DNA of 24,414 bases from NCBI GenBank assembly GCA_002307145.1, contig DBTR01000105.1, forward strand, positions 10,445 to 34,858. The letters run 5' to 3'. Below the pieces are notes generated by a model. That model did no database searches. It had not been told where the DNA came from and was given only the letters and a program-made list of their open reading frames with translations. Below are positions 15,808-24,221 of this stretch, piece after piece; position 1 is the first letter of the stretch; every line of letters begins with the position of its first letter. The stretch comes from Rhodospirillum sp. UBA1311 (GTDB taxonomy: Bacteria > Pseudomonadota > Alphaproteobacteria > Rhodospirillales > Rhodospirillaceae). The position numbers and the translations under genes are program-made.

Positions 15808-16506
15808 TCAGTTGAGGAGCAGAACCAGCAGCGGCGCCGCGAGAACGTTGGTGACGCCGGAGAGGATCATCACCAACCCGGCGATCGACCCCTCCTCGCC
15901 ACCGATCTCGGTGGCCTTGGCGACGCCCGCACCATGCGCGCCCATGCCGAACAGGGAGCCCCGAGCGATGCTGGAACGCACCGGCATCCACTTCAGCAGT
16001 ACGTCGCCGATGGCGATGCCGATCACCGCCGTAACCACCACGAATACGGCCGTGAGGTCCGGCGTGCCGCCGATGTCGTCGGAGACGATCAGGGCGAAGG
16101 GCATGCTCATCGAACGCGGCAGCAGGCTCAGGCGCAGCGTATCGGAGAGGCCGAACGCAGCGGCGAGGCCCCAGGCGCTCAGCATCGCGATCGAGGAACC
16201 GACGACGACGCCGATCACCAGGACCGGCCAATGCTTGCGGATCATCATCCGGTGTTCGTAGATCGGCAGGGCGAAGGCGACGGTTGCCGGGCCGAGCGCC
16301 AACATCAACCAGTGAGTGCCTTCGATGTAGGGGGCGTAGCCGACCTTGGCCGCAAAGGCGAAGGCAAGAACCACGAGCGGCGCGACCAGCAGCGGCGACA
16401 GCGCCCAGTGGTGCCAGCGGGCATAGAGCGCGCGCGCCACCAGGTAAGCGCCGATGGTGACGGCGGACCAGAGAATGCCGGAGACCAAGGCATCAGAGGA
16501 CGGCAT
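15808..16506 (-). CDS. lrgB: LrgB-family membrane protein
   Basis: The 232-residue product is almost entirely hydrophobic with about six membrane helices and the LrgB/CidB family blocks ALGPATVAFALPIYEH, LLPRSMSMPFAL and GMGAHGAGVAKATEIG. LrgB works with the LrgA subunit; the pair were named as antiholin-like regulators of murein hydrolase export, and homologues transport pyruvate or glycolate (PftAB in Bacillus, PLGG1 in plants). I chose the ATG at 16506, which overlaps the lrgA end by 14 nt and has GGTGGG upstream; an in-frame start at 16542 would add residues lying inside lrgA. It is transcribed with lrgA, probably under the divergent LysR regulator. Confidence 0.92.
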   Translation of the reverse strand: MPSSDALVSGILWSAVTIGAYLVARALYARWHHWALSPLLVAPLVVLAFAFAAKVGYAPYIEGTHWLMLALGPATVAFALPIYEHRMMIRKHWPVLVIGVVVGSSIAMLSAWGLAAAFGLSDTLRLSLLPRSMSMPFALIVSDDIGGTPDLTAVFVVVTAVIGIAIGDVLLKWMPVRSSIARGSLFGMGAHGAGVAKATEIGGEEGSIAGLVMILSGVTNVLAAPLLVLLLN

Positions 16507-16903
16507 GGCGCACCCACCAACGATACGAGAGGTCGACCGCAAGCGCGGTCCCGAGCATCACCGCGATGGTGCCGATCAGCACCGCCGCGAACAGCTTCAA
16601 TCCGGTGATCGAGAGCCACTCGGAATGGTCCATCACCGCCAGCACCGCCGGAACGAAGAACAGCAGCATCTCGCCGATCAGGAACTTTGCGCCGCGTTGC
16701 ACCGAGCGCGGGCGGACCCAGCCGCTCAAGAGCAGCGCGAGCATCAGGCCGAGGCCGACGATCGCGCCGGGAAACGGCAGGCCGAGGCCGTGGCTGATCT
16801 GGTTGCCGACGAACCACATCGCCGCCAGCAGCCCGACCTGGGCAATGCGGCTGTCCTGCACCCGGGTGCGGACCTTGCGCGTGATCGTCGAGAAAACCGT
16901 CAT
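16493..16903 (-). CDS. lrgA: LrgA/CidA-family holin-like membrane protein
   Basis: The 136-residue protein has four membrane helices and the LrgA/CidA core GNQISHGLGLPFPGAIVGLGLMLALLL followed by a polar loop and GEMLLFFVPAVLAVM, as in the family. The start is the ATG at 16903, with GAGG six bases upstream; two near-start codons (GTG, TTG) immediately before it are less likely. It overlaps lrgB and diverges from a LysR gene across 123 bases containing dyad operators. With LrgB it forms a membrane complex affecting murein hydrolase activity or small carboxylate transport. Confidence 0.9.
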   Translation of the reverse strand: MTVFSTITRKVRTRVQDSRIAQVGLLAAMWFVGNQISHGLGLPFPGAIVGLGLMLALLLSGWVRPRSVQRGAKFLIGEMLLFFVPAVLAVMDHSEWLSITGLKLFAAVLIGTIAVMLGTALAVDLSYRWWVRHAVL

Positions 16904-16930
16904 CACCAACCTCGTGTTTTGCGATTGGTT

Positions 16931-16994
16931 ATCATATGAGGGAGCAGGATCAATTCGTAAAATGAATTGATAGAATGCAATCTATTCCTATATG
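16931..16994. promoter_or_regulatory. Divergent lrgA/lysR control region with two LysR-type dyads
   Basis: A perfect 8-bp dyad, ATCAATTC and GAATTGAT around seven bases (16949-16971), contains the LysR T-N11-A form (TTCGTAAAATGAA). A second, smaller dyad (ATAGA/TCTAT, 16970-16985) abuts it. For the LysR gene, -35 TTGATA (16967-16972) and -10 TATATG (16989-16994) are 16 bases apart, so the dyads overlap the promoter and suggest autorepression. For lrgA (minus), a good -10 TATGAT (16936-16931) has no good -35; the dyads lie where an activator would sit (about -35 to -52). Confidence 0.6.
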
Positions 16995-17026
16995 GAATTT
17001 AACAGCTCGGATACGAGGAGACGGCG

Positions 17027-17926
17027 GTGGAAATCCGGACATTGCGGGCATTCGTCGAGGTGATCCGTCAGGGTGGGTTTTCCGCCGCGGCGCAGACCGT
17101 GTTTGCCACCCAATCCACGGTGAGCAAGGCGGTGAAGCAACTCGAAGACGAACTCGGCCTGCCGTTGATCGACCGCGCCCGGATCGCCCCCACCCCGGCG
17201 GGCGAAATCGTGCTGCGGCGCGCCAGCGCGATCCTCGCCGAGCGCGACGACCTGCTGCGCGAACTCGACGAACTCCGAGGCCTGAAGCGCGGTGCCCTGA
17301 GCCTCGGCATTTCGCCGATCGGCGGCAGCACGCTGTTCGCGCCGCTGTTCGCGATCTACGCCAAGCGCTATCCGGATATCGACATCCGCCTTGAGGAACA
17401 GGGATCGAAGCGGCTTGAGGAGATCGTGATGGCGGGCGAGGTCGAGCTCGCCGCCTCGCTCCTACCGGTCGGCGACGCCTTCGACTTCCAGCCGGTGCGC
17501 GCCGAGCCGATGGTGGCGCTGTTGCCGCCCGGTTATCCGGTAACCGGCGCGGACGCGGTGGACATTCCGACGATCCGCGACTGGCCCCTGGTGCTGTTCG
17601 ATTCCGGCTTCGCGATCAACCGCCTGATCGAGACCGCCTACACCCGCCACGGCATCGTGCCCGAGGTCGCGGCGCGCAGCGGCCAGATCGACTTCATGGT
17701 CGAACTGGTGGCGGCGGGACTCGGCATCGCCTTCATGCCGCGCAGCGTCGCGGCGTTGCATCGCCACCCGGCGGTCGCCACCGCCCGCCTCGACGAGCCC
17801 GACACCGACTGGCGGATCGCCCTGGTCTGGCGCAAGAGCGGCTACCTGAGCGCCGCCGCCCGCGCTTGGCTCGACCTCACCCTCGAAGTTTATCCGACGC
17901 CGGAAGCCACCCGAATTTCGCCGTAG
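17027..17926 (+). CDS. LysR-family transcriptional regulator
   Basis: The 299-residue protein has the LysR N-terminal winged helix (MEIRTLRAFVEVIRQGGFSAAA ... VSKAVKQLEDELGLPLIDR, residues 1-50), a linker helix, and a two-lobed effector domain from about 88 onward. The start is GTG at 17027 with GAGGAG upstream. It diverges from lrgAB, the usual arrangement for a LysR regulator and its target, and resembles CidR in context; CidR responds to acetate or pyruvate-related signals, so a carboxylate effector is plausible but not shown. Its last 37 bases overlap the end of the endonuclease Q-like gene on the other strand. Confidence 0.92.
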   Translation: MEIRTLRAFVEVIRQGGFSAAAQTVFATQSTVSKAVKQLEDELGLPLIDRARIAPTPAGEIVLRRASAILAERDDLLRELDELRGLKRGALSLGISPIGGSTLFAPLFAIYAKRYPDIDIRLEEQGSKRLEEIVMAGEVELAASLLPVGDAFDFQPVRAEPMVALLPPGYPVTGADAVDIPTIRDWPLVLFDSGFAINRLIETAYTRHGIVPEVAARSGQIDFMVELVAAGLGIAFMPRSVAALHRHPAVATARLDEPDTDWRIALVWRKSGYLSAAARAWLDLTLEVYPTPEATRISP

Positions 17927-19134
17927 AGGCCGTCGTAGCCCGCGCGGCGCTGCACCAGACCGCGCCGGAGCTTTCGGATCGCCTCGGCAAGGCCCGCGTT
18001 CACCAAGCCGATATCGGCGAGCGGGATTTCGATCAGCAGGCGCAGTTCCGGCCCGAGCCGGGCGAGAATGTCGGCATGGGCGGCGATCACCGCCTTCGCC
18101 GTCGCGGCGACGCCGTGGAGCTGGCTCAGGATTTCGGCGAGCGAAACCAGGGAGCGCACCGCGGTTTCGGCCGAGGCGCGCGAGGTGCCCTCGGGCGCAC
18201 TGCGGTCGGCGAGCGCGGCGACGCGGTGGGCGACGCCGATGGTCAGGGGCTTGCCGCATACCGGGCAGAGATCCCCCGCCTCGGCGCTCGGCCCCCGCGC
18301 GACGCCACAGGCGCGATGGCCGTCCCAATAGTATTTGCCGTGTTCGGGAAACACCTCGACGGTGCCGCCGTAGCCGATGCCAGTCCTGAGCGCGGCCCGG
18401 AACGCGGCGAACCCCGCCTCGCATCGAAACATCGTCGCCTCGCGGCCAACCGCGCGCGGACCGTGCGCGTCGGACGACGAAATCAGCCGGAAGCGATCCA
18501 GGGTGGAAATCCTGCGGATCATCGCCGGGTCAGCGGAGAGTCCGGTTTCGAGGGCGAAGATCTCGGGCGAGAGATCGCCGTAGCAGTCCTCGATCCGGTC
18601 GAAGCCGGAGCCCGCGCCAAGAACCCCGTACCACGGCGTCCAGATGTGAGCCGGAACGAAGACCGCGTCGGGCACGGTTTCCAGGACGATTTCCAGCAGA
18701 TGCCGGGAATCGAGTTTGAACACCGGGCGACCGTCGCTCGCGAGGTTGGCGAAGGCGCCGAGGCGCTCGGCCAGAGCGTCGGCGGCTTCGAGGCCCGGCA
18801 GCATCACCAGATGGTGGACCCGCCGGGTCTTGCCGCCCTTGACGTAGACGGTGGAGAGTTCGGTGGTCGCGAGAAACAACGGCAACTCGGCGCACGACGG
18901 CGGCAGGGTCGCGGCGACCGCCGCCGCGACCTCGGCACGCAGGCGATAAAGGCCGTCGCCCGCCGGTTCCAGCCGTTCGTCAAGCTCCTTACGCCACCCC
19001 GGATGCAGGACATCCCCGGTGCCGATGACGTTCAACCCCTTCCGCGCCGCAGCCGCCGCCAGGGTTTCGACGCCCAGGGCGCGGCTGGTATTGAAGGCAT
19101 AGTGCGAGTGGACGTGCAGATCGGCATAAATCAT
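17890..19134 (-). CDS. Endonuclease Q-like PHP-domain protein
   Basis: The 414-residue protein has a PHP domain with metal ligands D5, H7 and H9 (ADLHVHSHY), D41 (GTGDVLHPGW), E92, H163 (PAHIWTPWYG) and D222/H224 (SSSDAHGP). It then has a zinc-binding segment with C276, C290 and C293 (CPVCGKPLTIGVAHRV) and a helical C-terminus, which is the TIGR00375/endonuclease Q layout. EndoQ nicks DNA 5' of deaminated bases such as uracil and hypoxanthine; Pyrococcus EndoQ is of similar length (about 424). The ATG has GGAGG with 8-nt spacing and lies 15 nt after the glutathionylspermidine synthetase gene stop, so the two are probably cotranscribed. Its 3' end overlaps the LysR gene tail by 37 nt. Activity on deaminated DNA is inferred from family. 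Confidence 0.85.
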   Translation of the reverse strand: MIYADLHVHSHYAFNTSRALGVETLAAAAARKGLNVIGTGDVLHPGWRKELDERLEPAGDGLYRLRAEVAAAVAATLPPSCAELPLFLATTELSTVYVKGGKTRRVHHLVMLPGLEAADALAERLGAFANLASDGRPVFKLDSRHLLEIVLETVPDAVFVPAHIWTPWYGVLGAGSGFDRIEDCYGDLSPEIFALETGLSADPAMIRRISTLDRFRLISSSDAHGPRAVGREATMFRCEAGFAAFRAALRTGIGYGGTVEVFPEHGKYYWDGHRACGVARGPSAEAGDLCPVCGKPLTIGVAHRVAALADRSAPEGTSRASAETAVRSLVSLAEILSQLHGVAATAKAVIAAHADILARLGPELRLLIEIPLADIGLVNAGLAEAIRKLRRGLVQRRAGYDGLYGEIRVASGVG

Positions 19135-19149
19135 CGCGCCACCTCCGGC

Positions 19150-21045
19150 TTAATTGTCTCCCAGCAGCTTGGCGTCGGAGACGACCCGCAGCGGCAGGAG
19201 ATCGCTGTCGACGGTGATGATCGGCGAAGGATCGACCCGCGGAATCGCTCCGGCATAGCGCCCGCCGACCGAGAACGTCCCGATCTGGATGTTGAGCCCG
19301 TCGATCCGGGGCAACGGGAACAACTCCTGGAACATCTGGTTGCGATCGCCGAATTTTCCACTGGTCGCGCCGATCACGCCCTTGTCCGGATCGACGATCC
19401 GGATGTTCGAGCCGCAGCGCCCGACGATCGGCTTCTCCGCGTAGCCCTTCTGCTCAAGCTCTGGTGTGAGATCGAACTGCGCATCGAGGAGATACGGATG
19501 GTTCGGGTACATCGCCCACATGATCGGCAGGATCGCCTTGTTGCTCGGAATCAAAGTCCAGAGAGGCTCGAACACTTTCACGTCTTTCCGCAGCATCACG
19601 TCGGCGAGGCGCGGCGGGCGGTTCGGGTCGCGGGTGCGGTGCAGGCGGCGATCCTCCTCGTCGGCATCGCACTCGCAGCGGATCTGGTCGATCACGGTTT
19701 CCCAAGACCAGGTCTTCCAGACCCAGTTGATCGGCACGCCGTCGGCATCGACCACCCGCCCCTCGCCGTCCCAGCCGAGCCCTTCGACGCCGGTAATCAC
19801 CTTGCAGGCCACGCCCGCCTTGTCGATCGCTTCCTTCATGTACTGGGCGTGATAGGTCTCTTCCGCGTCGGCATCCTGCATGATGTGGAGGGTGCCGACG
19901 ACGCCTGCGGTGCGCCACGCCTCGATCAGGTCGGGTAACAGCTCGCCACCCGAACAATGCCCTTCGTGGATGCCGTAATGCTGCGCCCACGAGCACTGGA
20001 TGCGGCCGCACTCGATATGGCAGGAGGCGGAATCGGCGTTGTACTCGTAGACCTTGAGGCCACGCTCGGAGAGCGAGAAATCGAACCGCCCGGTGATCAT
20101 CCGGCTGCGGCGGCCCTCCCAGGACTGACGAATTCGGGGCAGCAACACCTCCGGGAAACCGAACCGGGCGAGCAGCGCGTCGTCCTCCAGCACCGCGTGG
20201 GTGGCATGGAGGAACATCGCGTGGAGTTCATTGGTGGCGCGGCGGAGTTCGCGCTCGGCGGTTTCGCCGATGCGGAAGTAGCGCCGCTCGTTGGCCGGAT
20301 TGTTCGCCATCCGGCTGCCGCCCATCTTCGCCATGTACGCGGCCTCGGCGGGCACGCCAGGGTCGAGCCAGGTTTCGCCCGGCTTGACGGCAGGCGGCGC
20401 TTCGAAGGATTGGATGTTGAACAGGCGCGGGTCGGCGTCGACGATGGTCTCGGCATCGGCGTCGTCCTCGGTCTGGATCACCCAACCCAGCACCGTGGCA
20501 TCGCCGAACGTGCATTCGATCCAATACGACCCGTCGTCGCCGATTTCGGCCTTCAACTCGCGCGAATAGTCCCGGCCCTCGGGCCAGACCCGGTTCTCGA
20601 CGTTCTGCTCGGCGATCCGCACGCGGTCGGGGAACACCTCGGTGATCACCGCGACGTGGCCGGTGACGACGAATTCGCCACCCTCGTTCCAGATCAAGAG
20701 CGCGCCGGGCTCCGGCCGACGCTTCGCGCCGTTACGGAAGGACCGGAGCGGCAGCTCGGTGCCGTCTGCAATATTGCGCACGGTCTTCAGTTGGAAAATG
20801 TCGTACGCCATCGCGACGTCGCCGAAGATCCAGCCTTTGTTGACGTAGAACCAGCGGCGCGCGAATTCGACGCACTGCCACTTGTACCCCATGAAGATCC
20901 CGTCCACCGAGTTGCGGAACGACGCGCGGTTCGGCAGTTCGGCCTTGTCGACGGTGTCGTAGTCGGAGGAATAGGCGGGCACGCCGCCCGGCGCATAGCC
21001 GAGGATGGTGCCGAACTTGGCCGAATGGTACGCGGAATCGGGCAT
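19150..21045 (-). CDS. gsp: Bifunctional glutathionylspermidine synthetase/amidase
   Basis: The 631-residue protein matches E. coli GspSA (619) along its length. The N-terminal CHAP amidase has catalytic C58 (KWQCVEFARR), H130 (TGHVAV) and E147 (RIAEQNVEN). The C-terminal ATP-grasp synthetase carries R320 and D322 (GRFDFS) and E334 and N336 (VYEYNADSASCHIECGRIQ), the equivalents of E. coli R316, D318, E330 and N332, and ends with NIQIGTFSVGGRYAG. It joins glutathione to spermidine using ATP and hydrolyses the product, adjusting cytosolic thiol-polyamine pools. Both halves look active. The start ATG has a weak AGAGA site. It heads a two-gene unit with the EndoQ-like gene. Confidence 0.94.
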   Translation of the reverse strand: MPDSAYHSAKFGTILGYAPGGVPAYSSDYDTVDKAELPNRASFRNSVDGIFMGYKWQCVEFARRWFYVNKGWIFGDVAMAYDIFQLKTVRNIADGTELPLRSFRNGAKRRPEPGALLIWNEGGEFVVTGHVAVITEVFPDRVRIAEQNVENRVWPEGRDYSRELKAEIGDDGSYWIECTFGDATVLGWVIQTEDDADAETIVDADPRLFNIQSFEAPPAVKPGETWLDPGVPAEAAYMAKMGGSRMANNPANERRYFRIGETAERELRRATNELHAMFLHATHAVLEDDALLARFGFPEVLLPRIRQSWEGRRSRMITGRFDFSLSERGLKVYEYNADSASCHIECGRIQCSWAQHYGIHEGHCSGGELLPDLIEAWRTAGVVGTLHIMQDADAEETYHAQYMKEAIDKAGVACKVITGVEGLGWDGEGRVVDADGVPINWVWKTWSWETVIDQIRCECDADEEDRRLHRTRDPNRPPRLADVMLRKDVKVFEPLWTLIPSNKAILPIMWAMYPNHPYLLDAQFDLTPELEQKGYAEKPIVGRCGSNIRIVDPDKGVIGATSGKFGDRNQMFQELFPLPRIDGLNIQIGTFSVGGRYAGAIPRVDPSPIITVDSDLLPLRVVSDAKLLGDN

Positions 21046-21211
21046 TCTCTGTCGCTCGCATAAATGCTGAAGATCAGCCGGAGATAATCCTGCTTAGGCC
21101 GTTGCGCCACGGTTAAAATTTTCGCACCGCATCGGGAACCCGCGCAAAGGCCCGACGTTTTTTAGGCGTATGGGCGGCTGGTGCCGGTCGCCCCGGCTTC
21201 CTGGCGCCGTA

Positions 21212-21239
21212 TTGGCGGCGAGGAAACCATGATTACATT
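21212..21239 (+). promoter_or_regulatory. Possible promoter for the beta-hydroxylase family gene
   Basis: In the 266-bp divergent gap 21046-21311, TTGGCG (21212-21217) and TACATT (21234-21239) are 16 bases apart, each matching four of six consensus bases, about 70 bases before the start codon. I see no clear promoter for the opposite gene and no other structure in this gap apart from short A/T runs near 21111-21120 and 21239-21246. Confidence 0.3.
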
Positions 21240-21311
21240 ATAAAAACCGCAGACTAAGTCGAATGCCCGTCTTCCAGGCCGGACCCAATGCGATACCCAA
21301 TGGAGGTGCAG

Positions 21312-22097
21312 GTGGAAAACCAGCAGCAGTCCAAAACCGTGGGTCTCGACGACACGATGTCGCGCGCCAGCCCCGCTGCGCGGGTGGTGCAGACTCTCGT
21401 CGACGGCGCGGAGCGCCTCAACCTCAAATACTCGTCGGTGGGCAACCCGCCGGTGTTCCCGACCGACACATTCCCCTGGGCGCGCGAAGTCGAGGCGGAG
21501 TGGAAACTGATCCGCGCCGAACTCGACAAGATCATGGTGCGCAAGGGCGAGCTCCCGGCATTCCACGAGATCTCGGCGGAAGTCCGCTCGATTTCCGCCG
21601 ACAAGAACTGGAAGACCTTCTTCCTCTGCGGCTACGGGATCAAATCCGAGGAAGCAATCAAGCAATGCCCGGAAACCTGGAGAATCCTGCAGAAGATCCC
21701 CGGCCTGAAGTCGGCGATGTTCTCAATCTTCGAACCGGGCAAGCACCTGCCGCCGCATCGCGGCCCATATAACGGCGTGCTCCGCTTCCACCTCGGCCTG
21801 ATCGTCCCGCCCGAACCCGACAAGATCGCGATCCGCGTCGCGGACCAGGTCTGCCATTGGGAGGAAGGCAAGGCGCTGATCTTCGACGACGCCTACGAGC
21901 ACGAAGCCTGGAATCATTCGGACAAGGTCCGCGTCGTTCTGTTCGTCGACTTCGAGAAGCCGACCAAGTTCCCCGCCACCCTGACCAATAAGGCGGTCCT
22001 CAACATGGCGGTGTTCACGCCATTCATCCGCGAGGGCTACAAAGCCCACAAGGCGTGGGAAAAAATGTTCTACGGCGAAGGCCGGAAGCATCGCTGA
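21312..22097 (+). CDS. Aspartyl/asparaginyl beta-hydroxylase family Fe(II)/2-oxoglutarate dioxygenase
   Basis: The 261-residue protein belongs to the AspH/LpxO dioxygenase family. Numbering from the GTG start: H149 (HLPPHRGPYNGVLRFHLGL), H160 and H197 (FDDAYEHEAWNHS) give the His-rich iron site, and R208 (KVRVVLFVDF) is the likely 2-oxoglutarate anchor. Family members hydroxylate protein Asp/Asn or lipid A acyl chains (LpxO) or ornithine lipids. I chose GTG at 21312 because GGAGG (21302-21306) sits five bases upstream; ATG codons at 21300 and 21288 lack such a site. No membrane anchor is evident, so a lipid substrate is uncertain. It diverges from the glutathionylspermidine gene and ends in a strong terminator. 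Confidence 0.85.
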   Translation: MENQQQSKTVGLDDTMSRASPAARVVQTLVDGAERLNLKYSSVGNPPVFPTDTFPWAREVEAEWKLIRAELDKIMVRKGELPAFHEISAEVRSISADKNWKTFFLCGYGIKSEEAIKQCPETWRILQKIPGLKSAMFSIFEPGKHLPPHRGPYNGVLRFHLGLIVPPEPDKIAIRVADQVCHWEEGKALIFDDAYEHEAWNHSDKVRVVLFVDFEKPTKFPATLTNKAVLNMAVFTPFIREGYKAHKAWEKMFYGEGRKHR

Positions 22098-22126
22098 CCG
22101 CGAAGCGGCCCCGAGAGCCCATCGGC

Positions 22127-22158
22127 ACAAAGCCCCAAGGTTTCCCTTGGGGCTTTTT
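22127..22158 (+). terminator. Rho-independent terminator after the beta-hydroxylase family gene
   Basis: A 12-bp stem (AAAGCCCCAAGG, 22129-22140, with its complement 22145-22156) around a 4-base loop runs into five Ts (22154-22158). It lies about 30 bases past the stop. On the minus strand it may also serve the opposing GGDEF-EAL gene, whose stop is just beyond. Its first 25 bases recur exactly at 24390-24414. Confidence 0.9.
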
Positions 22159-22169
22159 CATAACAATCG

Positions 22170-24221
22170 TCAGATGACTGCCGAAACCGACATGAACTGG
22201 GAGTCGAACTCATCCACCGGTAAGCCCGGGGAGAATAGGAATCCCTGAGCGAAGTCGCACCCCATGTTTTGCAACACCTCCCGTTGCCATGTGGTTTCCA
22301 CGCCTTCGGCCACGACCTTGAGGCCTAGGCGATGCGCCATGACCACGATCGCCTCGCAGAGATCGAGTCCGCTGCCTTCCAGATCGCCAACGAAACTCCG
22401 GTCGATCTTCAAATAGTCGATGTCGAACTTTCGCAGGTATGCAAGAGACGAATAGCCGGTGCCAAAATCATCGATCGCGATCTGCACACCTACATCGCGG
22501 AAGCAGCCGAGATTCTGGTTCACCAACGGTTCGGCATTGAGCAGCAGTCCTTCGGTGATTTCGACGATCACCGCTGGCCCATCCACCTGACGGTTATCGA
22601 GATCGCACATCCAGTCGAGAGCGCCGGCGTCGCGATTACGGATTTGCACCGGCGATTGATTGATGCTGACCTGAAACTCCGAGTCGTATTTCGCTCGCCA
22701 ATGCCCCACTTGGGCTACAGCCTGCCGGGCGATCATGTCGCCAAGTGGGGTGATCAACCCGGTATCCTCGGCGAGGGCGATGAACTCCCCCGGATAGATC
22801 AAGCCGCGTGACGGATGATGCCATCGCACCAAGGCTTCCGCCTTCGCAACCCGCCCGGTCGTCAAGTCGACGATGGGCTGATAGAAGACCTCGAACTCTC
22901 CCTCGGCCAGCGCCGTGCGCAGCTCCGACGTCAGACGCATGCGGTTGAGCGAGGCTTGCTGCAAGGCCGGAGTATAATAACTGAAGCGATTCCGCCCGGT
23001 CCCCTTCGACACGTACATAGCCTGGTCGGCGTACTTGAACAGTGTTTCCAGGCACTCGGTATCGTCGGGATAGACCGAGATGCCGATGCTCGCAGACACG
23101 AATATCGCTTCGTCCTGCACCTGGAAGGGACGAAGCAAGTTCTGGAGCAGCTTTTCGGCGATCCGGTCCACATCGCTCACCTGATGCAAACTCGGGATGA
23201 TCACGACAAATTCGTCGCCGCCCAGGCGCGCGGTCGTGTCGGTATCCCGCATCGAGCCGGAGATCCGTTTCGATACTTCGACGAGGAGTTCATCGCCAAC
23301 GCTGTGGCCGAAGGAATCGTTGATCTCCTTGAAACGATCGAGATCAATCAACATCAGCGCGATTTTCGTGCCTTCGCGATGCGCGTTGCCAACGCTTTGC
23401 TCCAGACGGTCGTGGAACATGTTTCGGTTCGGCAGATTGGTCAATGCGTCAAAGTTCGCTTGGCGCCAGATCAATTCTTCGTTTTTCTTCCGCGCGGTAA
23501 TGTCCGAAAACATCGCCACGTACCGGAATACATTCCCGGAACTGTCCCTGACGACGCTGATTACCATTTCCTTCAGGTAACGTTCGCCATTTTTGCGGCG
23601 ATCCCAGACTTCGCCGATCCAGATTCCCTTGTCGGCAATATCTCGCCACATGTCCTCATAGAATTTCTGGTCGTGGCGATCCGACTTGAAGATGTTCGGA
23701 TTCTTTCCCCTGATCTCGTCCAGGCCGTAGCCGCTCATCCGCGAGAATGCGGGATTCGCGGCGATGATGGAATTCTCCCGATCGGTCACGAGGATCGCCT
23801 CGTGGCTGGTCTGATAGACCGTGGACGCGATCTGCATGTTCTCTTCGGCGGCCTTCCGGTCGGTAATGTCGAGAACGTAGACGAGACGCGCAGGAACGTC
23901 CGAACCCATAGAAAACGGCACCGATTCCGAAAACACGCAAATCCGCTTGCCGTCGCGCCGAACCACGGTCCACTCGCCTCCGAGCGTCCCGCCTTGATCA
24001 AGAAACGCCTGATGCCGCCCAAGAATTTCGGCTCGCACCTCTTCAGGAAACACCATGAGGAAATTTTTTCCAGCCATTTCGCTTTGCGTGTAACCATAGA
24101 TCGCGCAATACGCCGGATTCACTGTTATGTATTGTCCCGTGTAATCTATGACTGCGATTCCTACAGGACAACTTCCAAGTATATCTTTAAATATTACTAG
24201 GGATTCTATAACATCTTGCAT
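22170..24221 (-). CDS. PAS-PAS-GGDEF-EAL cyclic-di-GMP turnover protein
   Basis: The 683-residue cytosolic protein has PAS domains at about 8-120 and 132-245 (the second with NPNIFKSDRHDQKFY and the PAC motif), a GGDEF domain about 255-415, and an EAL domain about 430-675. The cyclase site is intact (GGDEF 334-338; LTNLPNRNMF at its start), as is the inhibitory RxxD site (R325, D328). The phosphodiesterase site also looks intact: E462-A-L464, DDFGTGYSSL, LKIDRSFVGDL and AEGVET. It could make and break cyclic-di-GMP, with direction set by the PAS ligand (haem, flavin or small molecule; not identifiable). There is no membrane segment. The 5' end (first about 40 codons) is distinctly A/T-richer than the rest. 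The start ATG has a weak GAGACGG site. Confidence 0.93.
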   Translation of the reverse strand: MQDVIESLVIFKDILGSCPVGIAVIDYTGQYITVNPAYCAIYGYTQSEMAGKNFLMVFPEEVRAEILGRHQAFLDQGGTLGGEWTVVRRDGKRICVFSESVPFSMGSDVPARLVYVLDITDRKAAEENMQIASTVYQTSHEAILVTDRENSIIAANPAFSRMSGYGLDEIRGKNPNIFKSDRHDQKFYEDMWRDIADKGIWIGEVWDRRKNGERYLKEMVISVVRDSSGNVFRYVAMFSDITARKKNEELIWRQANFDALTNLPNRNMFHDRLEQSVGNAHREGTKIALMLIDLDRFKEINDSFGHSVGDELLVEVSKRISGSMRDTDTTARLGGDEFVVIIPSLHQVSDVDRIAEKLLQNLLRPFQVQDEAIFVSASIGISVYPDDTECLETLFKYADQAMYVSKGTGRNRFSYYTPALQQASLNRMRLTSELRTALAEGEFEVFYQPIVDLTTGRVAKAEALVRWHHPSRGLIYPGEFIALAEDTGLITPLGDMIARQAVAQVGHWRAKYDSEFQVSINQSPVQIRNRDAGALDWMCDLDNRQVDGPAVIVEITEGLLLNAEPLVNQNLGCFRDVGVQIAIDDFGTGYSSLAYLRKFDIDYLKIDRSFVGDLEGSGLDLCEAIVVMAHRLGLKVVAEGVETTWQREVLQNMGCDFAQGFLFSPGLPVDEFDSQFMSVSAVI

